NCBI RefSeq assembly: GCF_026130605.1
Contig: NZ_JANFAU010000001.1
Coordinates: 496,001-560,000, forward strand
Direction of reading: 5' to 3'
Length of the DNA: 64,000 nucleotides
Source of the DNA: Sphingomonas lycopersici
GTDB taxonomy: Bacteria; Pseudomonadota; Alphaproteobacteria; Sphingomonadales; Sphingomonadaceae
The position numbers and the translations under genes are program-made. The notes below the pieces were generated by a model. That model was given only the letters and a program-made list of their open reading frames with translations. It was not told the origin of the DNA and did not search any database. Positions 39,205-46,918 of the stretch are shown in pieces (position 1 is the stretch's first letter; each line of letters opens with the position of its first letter).

Positions 39205-39659
39205 CCGATCCGCACCTCAACACCCGGTCGCGTCGGCTGTCGCGCTGCACAAGGGGAACCTCGGTCGTCGAGCTGGGGATCGTGCTGCCGCTGTTCGCGC
39301 TGCTCGTGCTCGGCCTGGTCTGCGTGGCGATCACGGTGGGGCAAAAGCTCCGGTTGCAGCAGGCGGTCGCGCGGTCGCTGGAAATGGCGACCGCGGGCGG
39401 GATCGACAATGCCGATCCCACCGGGATTCAGCAGGAGGCGGCCACCGCCGCGGGCGTGCCGGTGAGCCAGGTGACGGTCGACGAATGGCTCGAATGCGAC
39501 GGCGTCCGCCAGACCAGCGCGACGACCTGCGACGCCAGCCAGCAGGTCGGGCGCTATGTGTCGGTGCAGATCAGCGCCACCTACGCCCTGCCCTTCTCAT
39601 TGCCCTTCGGGCAGGGCAGCATCCCGCTCAGTACCTTTTCGTCGGTGCGGCTCCAGTGA
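39201..39659 (+). CDS. TadE-like minor pseudopilin
   Basis: This 152-residue protein begins at ATG 39201, overlapping the TadG stop. It has the TadE signature (CTRGTSVVELGIVLPLFALLVLGLVCVAI): a prepilin-like cleavage site before an E at position 5 of a hydrophobic segment. The C-terminal half contains two Cys (ECDGVR, TTCDASQ) that may form a disulphide. It is a membrane pseudopilin of the Flp/Tad type. Confidence 0.82.
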   Translation: MTDPHLNTRSRRLSRCTRGTSVVELGIVLPLFALLVLGLVCVAITVGQKLRLQQAVARSLEMATAGGIDNADPTGIQQEAATAAGVPVSQVTVDEWLECDGVRQTSATTCDASQQVGRYVSVQISATYALPFSLPFGQGSIPLSTFSSVRLQ

Positions 39660-40054
39660 CGCGCCGGCGGCAGGCGCTTGCGGACGACCGCCGCGGCACC
39701 GCGATCATCGAATTCGCGGTCGCCGCGCCGATTTTCCTGATGCTGGCGTTCATCATCATCCAGCTCGGGCTGCTGTTCGGCGCCAAGGCCGGCCTCGAAA
39801 GCTCGATCGACGAGGGTGCGCGTTATGCCACCATCTACCCCACCCCGAGCGACGCGGCGATCATCGGCCGGATCCAGGCGACGCAATTCCTGCTCGGCCG
39901 TGCCACGGTTACCGGGCCGACGATCACCCACGGCACCAATGCCGGCAGCGCCTATATCGACATTCAGGCGAGCGCGAGCGTGCCGCTGAACTTCGTTCTC
40001 TTCCAGGCCACCCCGGTGACGCTCAACTATACGCGCCGCGCCTATCAGCATTAG
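39656..40054 (+). CDS. Second TadE-like pseudopilin
   Basis: The 132-residue protein starts at GTG 39656 (GTGA overlap with the previous stop). DRRGTAIIEFAVAAPIFLMLAFIIIQLGLLF is the prepilin-like N-terminal segment, and EGARYATIYPTPSDAAII resembles the RYA segment of TadE proteins. Two different TadE-type proteins next to a TadG-type protein are common in alphaproteobacterial tad loci. Confidence 0.8.
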   Translation: MTRRRQALADDRRGTAIIEFAVAAPIFLMLAFIIIQLGLLFGAKAGLESSIDEGARYATIYPTPSDAAIIGRIQATQFLLGRATVTGPTITHGTNAGSAYIDIQASASVPLNFVLFQATPVTLNYTRRAYQH

Positions 40055-40071
40055 GCGCTGGTTGGGGGTGT

Positions 40072-40099
40072 CGGGGCCGGTGCGAAGGCGTCGGCCCCG
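40072..40099. terminator. Hairpin between convergent Tad and esterase genes
   Basis: CGGGGCCG and CGGCCCCG form an 8-bp stem with a 12-base loop in the 58-bp convergent gap. There is no U-tract. Likely a shared terminator. Confidence 0.5.
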
Positions 40100-40112
40100 G
40101 CTGCCGCGATGG

Positions 40113-41060
40113 TCATGCCGTGGCCGGCGCCAAAGCGCGGCGCAGCGCCGCCAGCCGGTCGGCCCGCGCCTGCTGCGCCACCGCCGCGTCGGGCGCGAGA
40201 TCGAAGCCGTGGAACGCGCCGGGATAGAGATGGAATTCGGTCGGCACTCCGGCCGCGATCAGCCGCCGCGCATAATCGATATTCTCGTCGACGAAGAGAT
40301 CGAGCGCGCCGGTCATCAGATAGGTCGGCGGCAGATCGGCGAGATCGGTCGCGCGCGCCGCCGCGGCATAAGGCGATACATCGTCGCGCCCCGGCGCGTG
40401 CCCCAATAAGGCGGACCAGCCGAAATGATTGCTGGCGGGCGGCCAGATGAACTCCCCGGCGTGGCGATGCGGCGGGCGAATGCAGGTGCGATCGTCGAGC
40501 ATCGGATAGGTGAGATGCTGGAAGGCAAGGCGATACTCGCCGCGATCGCGCGCGAGCAGCGCCAGCGCCGCCGCGAGCCCGCCGCCAGCGCTTTCCCCGA
40601 TCACCCCGATCCGCGCGGGATCGACCCCGAGCCGCGTGCTATTGGCGAACAGCCATGCCAGCCCGGCGTAGCAATCCTCGATCGGCCCGGGATGCGGGGT
40701 CTCCGGCGCGAGCCGGTAATCGACCGACACGATCACGCAATCGAGCGCCTCGGCGAGCGGGCGGTGGAAGAATTCGAGGTCGCCCGCCTTGCCGACCACA
40801 TAGCCGCCGCCGTGGATATGATAGAGGCACCCGCGCGGCCCGGCGGGTTTGGCCGGGCGATAGATCGACAAGGTGATCTCGGGCGCGCCGGCCGGGCCGG
40901 GCACGGTCACCCGCTCGGCCAATGTGTCGGTGTCGGGCACCGGCGGCGCCGGCAATATCCGCTCGCGCATCGCCCCCAGCATCTCGGCGGTGACCGGAAC
41001 CGTCGGCCAGGCATCGAGCAAAGCGCGCAATTCGGGATCGACGAGCGGCAGCGTGGTCAT
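40113..41060 (-). CDS. Alpha/beta-hydrolase, HSL-type esterase/lipase
   Basis: The 315-residue cytosolic enzyme has the HSL-family oxyanion motif HGGGY at 83-87, the nucleophile elbow GESAGG at 155-160 (Ser157), and late acidic and His residues (DLFVDEN, PGAFHGFDL). ATG 41060 follows GAAGGAG by 5 bases; a GTG two codons earlier is less likely. It is the last gene of a three-gene minus-strand operon after a FAD oxidase and an NTF2-fold protein. It hydrolyses a carboxylic ester; the substrate is unknown. Confidence 0.9.
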   Translation of the reverse strand: MTTLPLVDPELRALLDAWPTVPVTAEMLGAMRERILPAPPVPDTDTLAERVTVPGPAGAPEITLSIYRPAKPAGPRGCLYHIHGGGYVVGKAGDLEFFHRPLAEALDCVIVSVDYRLAPETPHPGPIEDCYAGLAWLFANSTRLGVDPARIGVIGESAGGGLAAALALLARDRGEYRLAFQHLTYPMLDDRTCIRPPHRHAGEFIWPPASNHFGWSALLGHAPGRDDVSPYAAAARATDLADLPPTYLMTGALDLFVDENIDYARRLIAAGVPTEFHLYPGAFHGFDLAPDAAVAQQARADRLAALRRALAPATA

Positions 41061-41082
41061 AGGCACTCCTTCGCGGGCGAAA

Positions 41083-42492
41083 CTACAAGGTGAAGATCTT
41101 CCCCGGATTCATCAGATCGTGCGGATCGAGCGCGCGCTTCACCAGCCGCATCACATCGACCGCATCGCCCAGTTCGGCCTCGAGCCAAGGCTGTTTGCCG
41201 ATCCCGATGCCGTGTTCGCCGGTGCAGGTGCCGTCCATCGCCAGCGCGCGTTCGATCAGCCGCGCGTTGATCGCCGAGACCTCGGCGAATTCGTCCGGCG
41301 CGGCGGGATCGAGCGCGAAGATCACATGGAAATTGCCGTCGCCGACATGCCCGAGGATCGTCGCCGGCACCGAGCAGCTTTCGAGATCGCGCTTGGTCTC
41401 CAGGATGCACGCGGGCAGCCGGCTGATCGGCACGCACACGTCGGTCGACCAGCCGATCGCGCCGGGCCGCTGGTTGAGCGCGGCATAATAAGCCTCGTGC
41501 CGCGCCTTCCACAGCCGCGCGCGCTCCTCCGGGCGATTCGAAAAGGCGAAATCGCCCCCGCCATTCGCCGCGGCAAGCGCTGCTACCGTTGCGATCTGCT
41601 CCTCGACCCCGGCGGGCGAGCCGTGGAATTCGAAGAACAAGGTCGTCACTTCAAGCAGATCGAGCTTCGACCAGGCATTGACCGCCGCGATCTGCTGGTC
41701 GTCGAGAATCTCGATGCGCGCCAGCGGGACGCCCGATTGGATCGCCTGCACGACGGTATCGACCGCGCCCTGCAGCGAGGCGAAGCCGCAGACCGCCGCG
41801 CTGATCGTTTCGGGAATCGGGTGGAGCCGCAGCGTCACCTCGGTGATCACGCCCAGCGTGCCCTCCGCGCCGACGAACAGCCGGGTGAGATCATAGCCGG
41901 CGGCCGATTTGCGCGCGCGGCGCGCGGTGCGGATCACCTCGCCGTTCGCGGTCACGACGGTGAGCGCGAGCACCGCCTCACGCATCGTGCCGTAGCGCAC
42001 CGCATTGGTCCCGCTCGCGCGGGTCGCGGCCATCCCGCCGATCGTCGCATTGGCGCCGGGGTCGATCGGGAAGAACAGCCCGGTATCGCGCAGATAGGCG
42101 TTGAGCTCCTCCCGGCGGACCCCGGCCTCGACCGCGCAGTCGAAATCCGCGGCATTGATCGCAAGGATGCGGTCCATCTTCGACAGATCGACACTCACCC
42201 CGCCACGCACCGGGAGCGCATTGCCCTCGATCGACGTCCCTGCGCCATAAGGCACAACCGGCACGCGATGCGCCACGCAGAGCGGGACGAGGTCGACGAC
42301 GTCGGCGGTCGACCGCGCGAACACCACCGCATCGGGCAATGTTGGGGGGAAATGCGTTTCGCTTTGCCCGTGCTGGCGGCAAATCGCCTCCGCGAACGAA
42401 CATTCGGCGCCGAATCGCTGCGCGAGCGCTGCGGCGAAGCCCGGATCGAGCGGCACGCGCGATGGCGCGACGATCGCCTGTTCGGCCATCAT
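41083..42492 (-). CDS. FAD-linked oxidoreductase (GlcD / D-lactate dehydrogenase type)
   Basis: This 469-residue protein has a PCMH FAD-binding domain (about 45-225; VVPYGAGTSIEGNALPVRGGVSVDLSKMDRI and PIDPGANATIGGMAATRASGTNAVRYGTMREAVL) and a GlcD-type C-terminal domain (about 225-469; GHVGDGNFHVIFAL, GTCTGEHGIGIGK). The His in HVGDGNFH and GEHGIG segments bind the 2-hydroxyacid in the family. ATG 42492 overlaps the upstream stop by ATGA. It oxidises a 2-hydroxyacid, most likely D-lactate or glycolate; the neighbouring esterase could release such an acid. Confidence 0.88.
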   Translation of the reverse strand: MMAEQAIVAPSRVPLDPGFAAALAQRFGAECSFAEAICRQHGQSETHFPPTLPDAVVFARSTADVVDLVPLCVAHRVPVVPYGAGTSIEGNALPVRGGVSVDLSKMDRILAINAADFDCAVEAGVRREELNAYLRDTGLFFPIDPGANATIGGMAATRASGTNAVRYGTMREAVLALTVVTANGEVIRTARRARKSAAGYDLTRLFVGAEGTLGVITEVTLRLHPIPETISAAVCGFASLQGAVDTVVQAIQSGVPLARIEILDDQQIAAVNAWSKLDLLEVTTLFFEFHGSPAGVEEQIATVAALAAANGGGDFAFSNRPEERARLWKARHEAYYAALNQRPGAIGWSTDVCVPISRLPACILETKRDLESCSVPATILGHVGDGNFHVIFALDPAAPDEFAEVSAINARLIERALAMDGTCTGEHGIGIGKQPWLEAELGDAVDVMRLVKRALDPHDLMNPGKIFTL

Positions 42493-42914
42493 CTATCCTG
42501 CCGGAGCATGGGCTCGCCGGTTCGCGGATTCGTCAGGGTGACATTCTCCGCCGCGCGGATCAGCCAGCCCCCCTCCCCGCGCGCCAGCACCGCCTGCAAT
42601 AAGGTATCGACCAGATGCGGTCCGGCGGGATGCGCGGCGCCGGCTGCAAGTCGGCTCCAGAAATGGACGAGCGCATGCCCCTCGCCGATCGGCACGACAT
42701 CGATCAGCTCGTTGGTCAGCGTCGAATCGCGGTAGATCGTGTCATGGATCGGCCGATGCAGCGCGATGATCGCATCGACGCCGCGGACATAATGGCCGAA
42801 TCGGTTCACGAAGGTCGCGTCTTCGTGGAACAGTGCGGCGAGCATCGCCATGTCGTGCGCGTTCCAGGCAGCGGCGAATGCATCCGGTACGGCTTCGGGT
42901 CGATCGGTCGGCAT
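42489..42914 (-). CDS. NTF2-like (SnoaL/SgcJ-type) protein
   Basis: The 141-residue single-domain protein has the NTF2/SnoaL cone fold pattern (FAAAWNAHDMAMLAALFHEDATFVNRFGHYVRGVDAIIAL and WLIRAAENVTL). The pattern AAWNAHD...LFxEDAxFVN is typical of the SgcJ/EcaC group. It is translated just before the FAD oxidase (ATGA overlap). The function of such domains varies and I cannot give one. Confidence 0.82.
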   Translation of the reverse strand: MPTDRPEAVPDAFAAAWNAHDMAMLAALFHEDATFVNRFGHYVRGVDAIIALHRPIHDTIYRDSTLTNELIDVVPIGEGHALVHFWSRLAAGAAHPAGPHLVDTLLQAVLARGEGGWLIRAAENVTLTNPRTGEPMLRQDR

Positions 42915-43064
42915 GGCTTTTTCTCCGCCCTCTCCCGCTATCCCTCTTTCAATATCTCAAGCAATTTACAACGCCGCTGCGCAAGCAGCGGTCGATTCAG
43001 GATTCAAGTGATTCAGATTCGGGGACAGCCAACCCCCCGTGAATCCGCGATTCGCGCGGGCCCT

Positions 43065-43217
43065 TCCTGACTCCGTGGGGGAGGTATCCTGACCTGCTGG
43101 GGGCGGGGTCCTGACGATTCGGGGGCATCGGCCTGACCGGATGGGGCTATCCTGACTTCTTGGGGGCGTTGCACGAGCGGTGCCGATCAACCGGTTCTAT
43201 CCTGACCTCCTGGGGGA
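43065..43217 (+). repeat. Iteron array (plasmid origin), six 18-bp copies
   Basis: Six copies fit TCCTGAC-N5-GGGGG. They begin at 43065 (TCCGT spacer), 43087 (CTGCT), 43109 (GATTC), 43131 (GCCTGAC, CGGAT, one G short), 43150 (TTCTT) and 43200 (CTCCT). The first four starts are exactly 22 bp apart, then 19 and 50. The array precedes a Rep gene, the classical place for initiator-binding iterons. The AT-richer stretch at 42940-43020 could be the melting region. No clear DnaA box was found by eye. Confidence 0.85.
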
Positions 43218-43238
43218 GATCGGGCGCCTCCTTTCCTG

Positions 43239-43269
43239 TCCTGACTTGACTTCACAGGTCAGGTCAGGC
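43239..43269 (+). promoter_or_regulatory. Inverted repeat at rep promoter (Rep autoregulation operator)
   Basis: CCTGACTTGAC (43240-43250) pairs with GGTCAGGTCAGG (43257-43268). The arms repeat the CCTGAC core of the iterons and include a TTGACT that may be the rep -35. In iteron plasmids, Rep dimers bind such an operator while monomers bind iterons. It ends 27 bp before the rep ATG. Confidence 0.7.
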
Positions 43270-43295
43270 AGCCAGACCGCCGAATAGGTGGGATA

Positions 43296-44495
43296 ATGGC
43301 CGAATCCGTGCAACCGATCGACCGTGATCCTGGTCTTGATCCCGAAGAGGTCGTGGATCAAGGCTCGGCGGGTCGCGCGATGCGCGTTGCCTCGGCGCTT
43401 GCCGCGCGCCGCACCGAAGAATTCGTCAAGCCCGGCAAGCTGGTCGAAGTGCGCTTCGTCCGCGGCCAGTCGCTCAGCCTTACCGCGTCGCGCTTGCTTG
43501 CGCTGATGATCCTTGCGGCGGGCGGTGACGCGTGGCGCGAGATGCCGCATCGCATGCGCAAGGCCGATATCCGCCGTGGCCACAAGGGCAATGAGCGGAT
43601 CGTCGACATGCTCGAGGAGCTTCACCGCACGCTGTTCGCCGAGGACGACCGTAGCTGGCGCGGCAAGAAAGCGACCAAGCGCTTCCCGCTGATCCAGATG
43701 TCGCGCGAGGAGGTCGAGGACGAGGAAGGCGTCGAGGCGGGCTGGATCGAGTGGGAATTCACCCCCGACGCGCGCCGGCTGATCCAGGAATCGGAAACCT
43801 ATGCGGTGCTCAACCGTCAGGCGGTGCTCGGTTTCCGATCGAGCTATGCGCTCAAGCTTTACGAGGTCGGGGCGCTCCGCATCCACCGCCGGCTGAAAGT
43901 GTGGCGCTGCGATATGGCGGCGTTGCGCGCCGCGCTGGGGATCGCGCCCGACGTCTACAAGGATTTCGCGCAATTGCGCCGCAAGGTGTTGCAGACCGCC
44001 AAGGCCGAGATCGACCAGCTTGCGCATTTCCGCGTCGAGTGGAAGGAGGTCCGCCAGGGCAGGGCGGTGGTCGAGCTCGAATTCCGCTTCGAGGCCAAGG
44101 ATGCGCCGGCACAGGTCGGCACGGTCGAGGAACTCGAGCGCCATTCGGCCGGGCGCCGCGCACGTCGCGCGGAAACGGTCGAGGAAGTGGCGGTCGCGGC
44201 GTCGCCGGCGGCGGTGAAGGCGCTCGTCTCGCGTACCGCCGAGCGGCTGGCCCCGTCACGTCCACGCGACGAGGTGAAGGTGACGAGCTTTCCCACCGGC
44301 TCGCTGCATTATGGCGAGGCGGAGTTGCTCGAGATCGGGCGCCGGTCGGGCGGGGGCTGGGATGTTGATGTGATCGCCGATGCCTATCGCCAGTCGATGG
44401 GCGACCGGCTCGCGCGGCTGAGCGGATCGAAACTGGTGCAGAGCTGGCGCGGCTTCTGCGAAAGCTATGCCGCGCGCCGCGGCCCCGCGAGCTGA
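43296..44495 (+). CDS. repA: Replication initiator protein, Rep_3/RepB-type
   Basis: This 399-residue protein has two winged-helix domains. WH1 covers about residues 40-175 (FVKPGKLVEVRFVRGQSLSLTASRLLALMILAAGG, RMRKADIRRG) and WH2 covers about 180-300 (FRSSYALKLYEVGALRIHR, WRCDMAALRAALGIAPDVYKDFAQLRRKVLQTAKAEID), the layout of Rep_3 initiators. The C-terminal tail is basic and longer than in small plasmids. GGTGGG lies before ATG 43296. The iterons and operator upstream confirm the role: it should open the origin and limit copy number. Its stop touches the first 18-bp partition palindrome. Confidence 0.85.
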   Translation: MAESVQPIDRDPGLDPEEVVDQGSAGRAMRVASALAARRTEEFVKPGKLVEVRFVRGQSLSLTASRLLALMILAAGGDAWREMPHRMRKADIRRGHKGNERIVDMLEELHRTLFAEDDRSWRGKKATKRFPLIQMSREEVEDEEGVEAGWIEWEFTPDARRLIQESETYAVLNRQAVLGFRSSYALKLYEVGALRIHRRLKVWRCDMAALRAALGIAPDVYKDFAQLRRKVLQTAKAEIDQLAHFRVEWKEVRQGRAVVELEFRFEAKDAPAQVGTVEELERHSAGRRARRAETVEEVAVAASPAAVKALVSRTAERLAPSRPRDEVKVTSFPTGSLHYGEAELLEIGRRSGGGWDVDVIADAYRQSMGDRLARLSGSKLVQSWRGFCESYAARRGPAS

Positions 44496-44512
44496 ATTGC
44501 ACCGGTGCAATT
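44495..44512. promoter_or_regulatory. 18-bp palindrome upstream of parA (candidate parS)
   Basis: AATTGCACCGGTGCAATT is a perfect palindrome beginning at the last base of the rep stop. An identical copy lies at 45862-45879 between parA and parB. Two exact 18-bp copies flanking parA make a ParB-binding centromere site the most likely meaning. An additional half-site, TTGCACC, follows immediately. Confidence 0.72.
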
Positions 44513-44570
44513 TGCACCGAAGCCGCCCCCGAAAAGACAGGTTGCTTGCGGTCAGGATCATAGCGACCGG

Positions 44571-44586
44571 CGATTTGCACAAATCG
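44571..44586. promoter_or_regulatory. 16-bp palindrome in parA promoter region
   Basis: CGATTTGCACAAATCG is a perfect palindrome 65 bp before the parA start; a half copy, TGCAAATCG, recurs at 44608-44616 around a TTGACG at 44595-44600. It is placed like an operator for autoregulation by the HTH of ParA. It shares TTGCAC with the parS candidate. Confidence 0.45.
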
Positions 44587-44650
44587 ATCTTGCGTTGACG
44601 AAAAAGTGCAAATCGGGCATCCACAGCGCGACTAGTGAAAAGGGAGCGCT

Positions 44651-45853
44651 ATGGCGACCGTACTCCGCAGGGCCGGACATGCCGATCGCACGCAGGTGAG
44701 TGCACTCGCCGAGCGTTGCTCGTCAATTCTCGAACGATTGCGTGACGGCGCGCAGTCGAAGCGCGCCGACGACCGGCGCGAACCGTTGTTCACGATCAGT
44801 CGCGCGGCCGATCTCGTCGGGCGCTCCTCCGCGGCGATCCGCGAGGCGGAGAAAGACGGCCGGCTGCCGATCGCCGACCGCACCGAAACCAACCGCCGCA
44901 TTGGCTACACCCTGGCGCAGCTCAACGACATGCGCGGGGTGTTCGGGACGCGGCCGTGGCGCAGCCCCGACGATCCGTGCGCGGTGGTCGCGGTGCAGAA
45001 TTTCAAGGGCGGGGTTGGCAAGTCGACGGTATCGGTGCATCTCGCACAATATCTCGCGATCCGTGGCTATCGCGTGCTGCTGATCGATTGCGACAGCCAG
45101 GCTTCGGCGACGACCTTGTTCGGCTATGTCCCCGATCTCGATCTCGACGAATCGGAGACGCTTTATCCCTTTCTCCGCGAGGATGAGCGGCGCAGCCTCG
45201 AATATGCGATCCGACGGACGCATTTCGACGGGCTCGATCTGATCCCGGCCAATCTCCGGCTGTTCCAGTCCGAATATGAGATTGCGGCGCGGATGGCGCG
45301 CGGGCAGGGGGCGTTGCTCGATCGGCTCCAGCAGGGCATCGCCTCGGTGTCCGAGCGCTATGACGTGGTGGTGATCGATCCGCCGCCCGCGCTCGGCGCG
45401 ATCTCGCTGTCGGTGCTGCGTGCCGCCAACGCGCTCGTCGTCCCGGTGCCGCCGACGGTGATGGATTTCTCCTCCACCGCGGCGTTCCTCGCGATGCTCG
45501 ACGAGACGATGCAGGTGCTCCAGGAGCACGGGCTCGAAACCGATCTCGCCTTCCTGCGCTTCGTCGCGTCGAAGGTCGACGAGAACAAGTCGATGCAGCG
45601 CGAATTGATGGGGCTGATGGGCCAGCTTTACGGCCACGCGCTGGTGCGCACCCCGCTCAAGGATTCGGCCGAGATCGACAATGCCAGCGCGCGGCTGATG
45701 ACGGTCTACGAGCTTGACGGGCCGACCACCAGCCGCTCGGTGCGCGAGCGCTGCCTGACCTATCTCGACGGCGTAAATGCCGAGATTGAAATAGATATTC
45801 GCTCGATGTGGCCAAGCCACGACGCGCGTTTGCGGCGTGAGGGGCTGGCATGA
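44651..45853 (+). CDS. parA: ParA partition ATPase with N-terminal DNA-binding domain (type Ia)
   Basis: The 400-residue protein has a MerR-like HTH at about 48-95 (TISRAADLVGRSSAAIREAEKDGRLP). A deviant Walker A is at 119-126 (KGGVGKST), with Walker A' DCDSQASATTLFG near 150 and Walker B VVIDPPPALGAISLSVL near 235. The N-terminal HTH marks type Ia ParA proteins, which also repress their own operon. AAGGGAG lies 6 bases before ATG 44651. It uses ATP to move ParB-parS complexes. Confidence 0.95.
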   Translation: MATVLRRAGHADRTQVSALAERCSSILERLRDGAQSKRADDRREPLFTISRAADLVGRSSAAIREAEKDGRLPIADRTETNRRIGYTLAQLNDMRGVFGTRPWRSPDDPCAVVAVQNFKGGVGKSTVSVHLAQYLAIRGYRVLLIDCDSQASATTLFGYVPDLDLDESETLYPFLREDERRSLEYAIRRTHFDGLDLIPANLRLFQSEYEIAARMARGQGALLDRLQQGIASVSERYDVVVIDPPPALGAISLSVLRAANALVVPVPPTVMDFSSTAAFLAMLDETMQVLQEHGLETDLAFLRFVASKVDENKSMQRELMGLMGQLYGHALVRTPLKDSAEIDNASARLMTVYELDGPTTSRSVRERCLTYLDGVNAEIEIDIRSMWPSHDARLRREGLA

Positions 45854-45861
45854 ACAATCCT

Positions 45862-45879
45862 AATTGCACCGGTGCAATT
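45862..45879. promoter_or_regulatory. Second copy of the 18-bp partition palindrome
   Basis: Identical to 44495-44512 (AATTGCACCGGTGCAATT), lying in the parA-parB gap 20 bp before the parB start. It could be a ParB-binding site as well as a control element for parB translation or transcription. Confidence 0.72.
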
Positions 45880-45899
45880 TTCGCTGGGAGAGGCAGGCG

Positions 45900-46916
45900 A
45901 TGAGCAGGAACAACAGCAGGTTCGCGGCGGATCTCGCCGGCGCGATCGACGGCGCGCCCGAGCAGCCGAAACGACCGACGCGGCTCGGCATGGGGGTGCT
46001 CGCCGGGCGCGAGAACCGGCTTGCCGAGCTCGCGACCGGCTCGGTGGTCAACCGCGTCGTCGAGCTGGTCGATCCGGCGAAATGCCGCATGTGGGAAGGC
46101 CATAATCGCGATTATGCCGCGCTCAGCGAAGAGCGTTGCCGCGATCTGATCGAAAGCCTCAAGGCGCAGGGCAAGCAGGAGGTACCCGCGCTGGTCCGCC
46201 GGGTGCATGACGATCCCGATTATCAATTCGAGGTGATTTCGGGCGCGCGGCGGCATTGGTCGATCAGCTGGCTGCGCAACAACAATTATCCCGAATTCCG
46301 CCTGCTGGTCGAGATCCGCGATCTCACCGACGAGGAGGCGTTCCGCCTCTCGGACATCGAGAATCGCGCGCGCGAGGATATTTCGGATTACGAGCGCGCG
46401 CGCGACTATCTCCGCGCGCTCGGCAGCTATTACGGCGGCCGGCAGCAGGATATGGCCGAGCGGCTGCACGTCACGCCGAGCTGGCTCAGCCGTTATCTCG
46501 ATCTCGCGCGACTGCCCGATGTGATCATCGGTGCGTTCGTCTCGCCGCACGATCTGCGCATCAAGCATGTCACGCAGCTCAAGCCCTTGTTCAAGCCGGC
46601 GGAGCGGATGGCGCGAGTCGTTGCCGAGGCCGATCGCCTCGGCGCGGCACGTGCGGCGGGCGATGCGGTGCCGAGCGCGGCGAGCGACGTGGTCCGCCAG
46701 CTGACCAAGGCGGCGGACGCCCCCAAGAAGTCAGGATCCCCCAAGAAGTCAGGATCGGACGCCTTGCTGGGCGCGACCAGCGGTCGCCCGGTGCTGCGCA
46801 TCGATCGCCGCACGCGCAAGGCGCTGACGCTGACCTTGCTCCCGCAGGACGGCGCGTCGCGCGCCGAGGCGGAGGCCGAATTGGGGCGGCTGCTCGACCA
46901 ACATTGGCCGGCGTGA
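45900..46916 (+). CDS. parB: ParB partition protein
   Basis: This 338-residue ParB has an N-terminal arm (MSRNNSRFAADLAGAIDGAPE), a ParB/Spo0J-type nuclease domain (about 40-150; ALVRRVHDDPDYQFEVISGARRHWSISWL) and an HTH (about 160-230; MAERLHVTPSWLSRYLDLARLPDVIIGAF). A linker and a C-terminal dimerisation part follow (RIDRRTRKALTLTLLP). ATG 45900 follows GGCAGG and skips the palindrome; an upstream TTG in frame would read through it. Within the linker, residues 275-286 are a duplicated PKKSGS encoded by two iteron copies. Confidence 0.94.
   Translation: MSRNNSRFAADLAGAIDGAPEQPKRPTRLGMGVLAGRENRLAELATGSVVNRVVELVDPAKCRMWEGHNRDYAALSEERCRDLIESLKAQGKQEVPALVRRVHDDPDYQFEVISGARRHWSISWLRNNNYPEFRLLVEIRDLTDEEAFRLSDIENRAREDISDYERARDYLRALGSYYGGRQQDMAERLHVTPSWLSRYLDLARLPDVIIGAFVSPHDLRIKHVTQLKPLFKPAERMARVVAEADRLGAARAAGDAVPSAASDVVRQLTKAADAPKKSGSPKKSGSDALLGATSGRPVLRIDRRTRKALTLTLLPQDGASRAEAEAELGRLLDQHWPA
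46720..46755 (-). repeat. Two iterons embedded in the parB coding sequence
   Basis: CCCCCAAGAAGTCAGGAT occurs twice head to tail (46720-46737, 46738-46755). Each copy is the exact reverse complement of the iteron type at 43150 with its upstream A (ATCCTGACTTCTTGGGGG). The period of 18 bp is six codons, so the reading frame is kept. This is iteron sequence inside a gene 3.5 kb from the origin. Confidence 0.85.
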
Positions 46917-46918
46917 CG

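Noticed and set aside
44551..44560. GTCAGGATCA as a further iteron near parA
   Set aside because: It keeps only the TCCTGAC core (reverse strand) and lacks the GGGGG part, so chance is a good explanation.
43065..46916. Whether this is a repABC replicon
   Set aside because: The order is rep-parA-parB with iterons and a Rep_3-type initiator, not parA-parB-repC with an antisense RNA.
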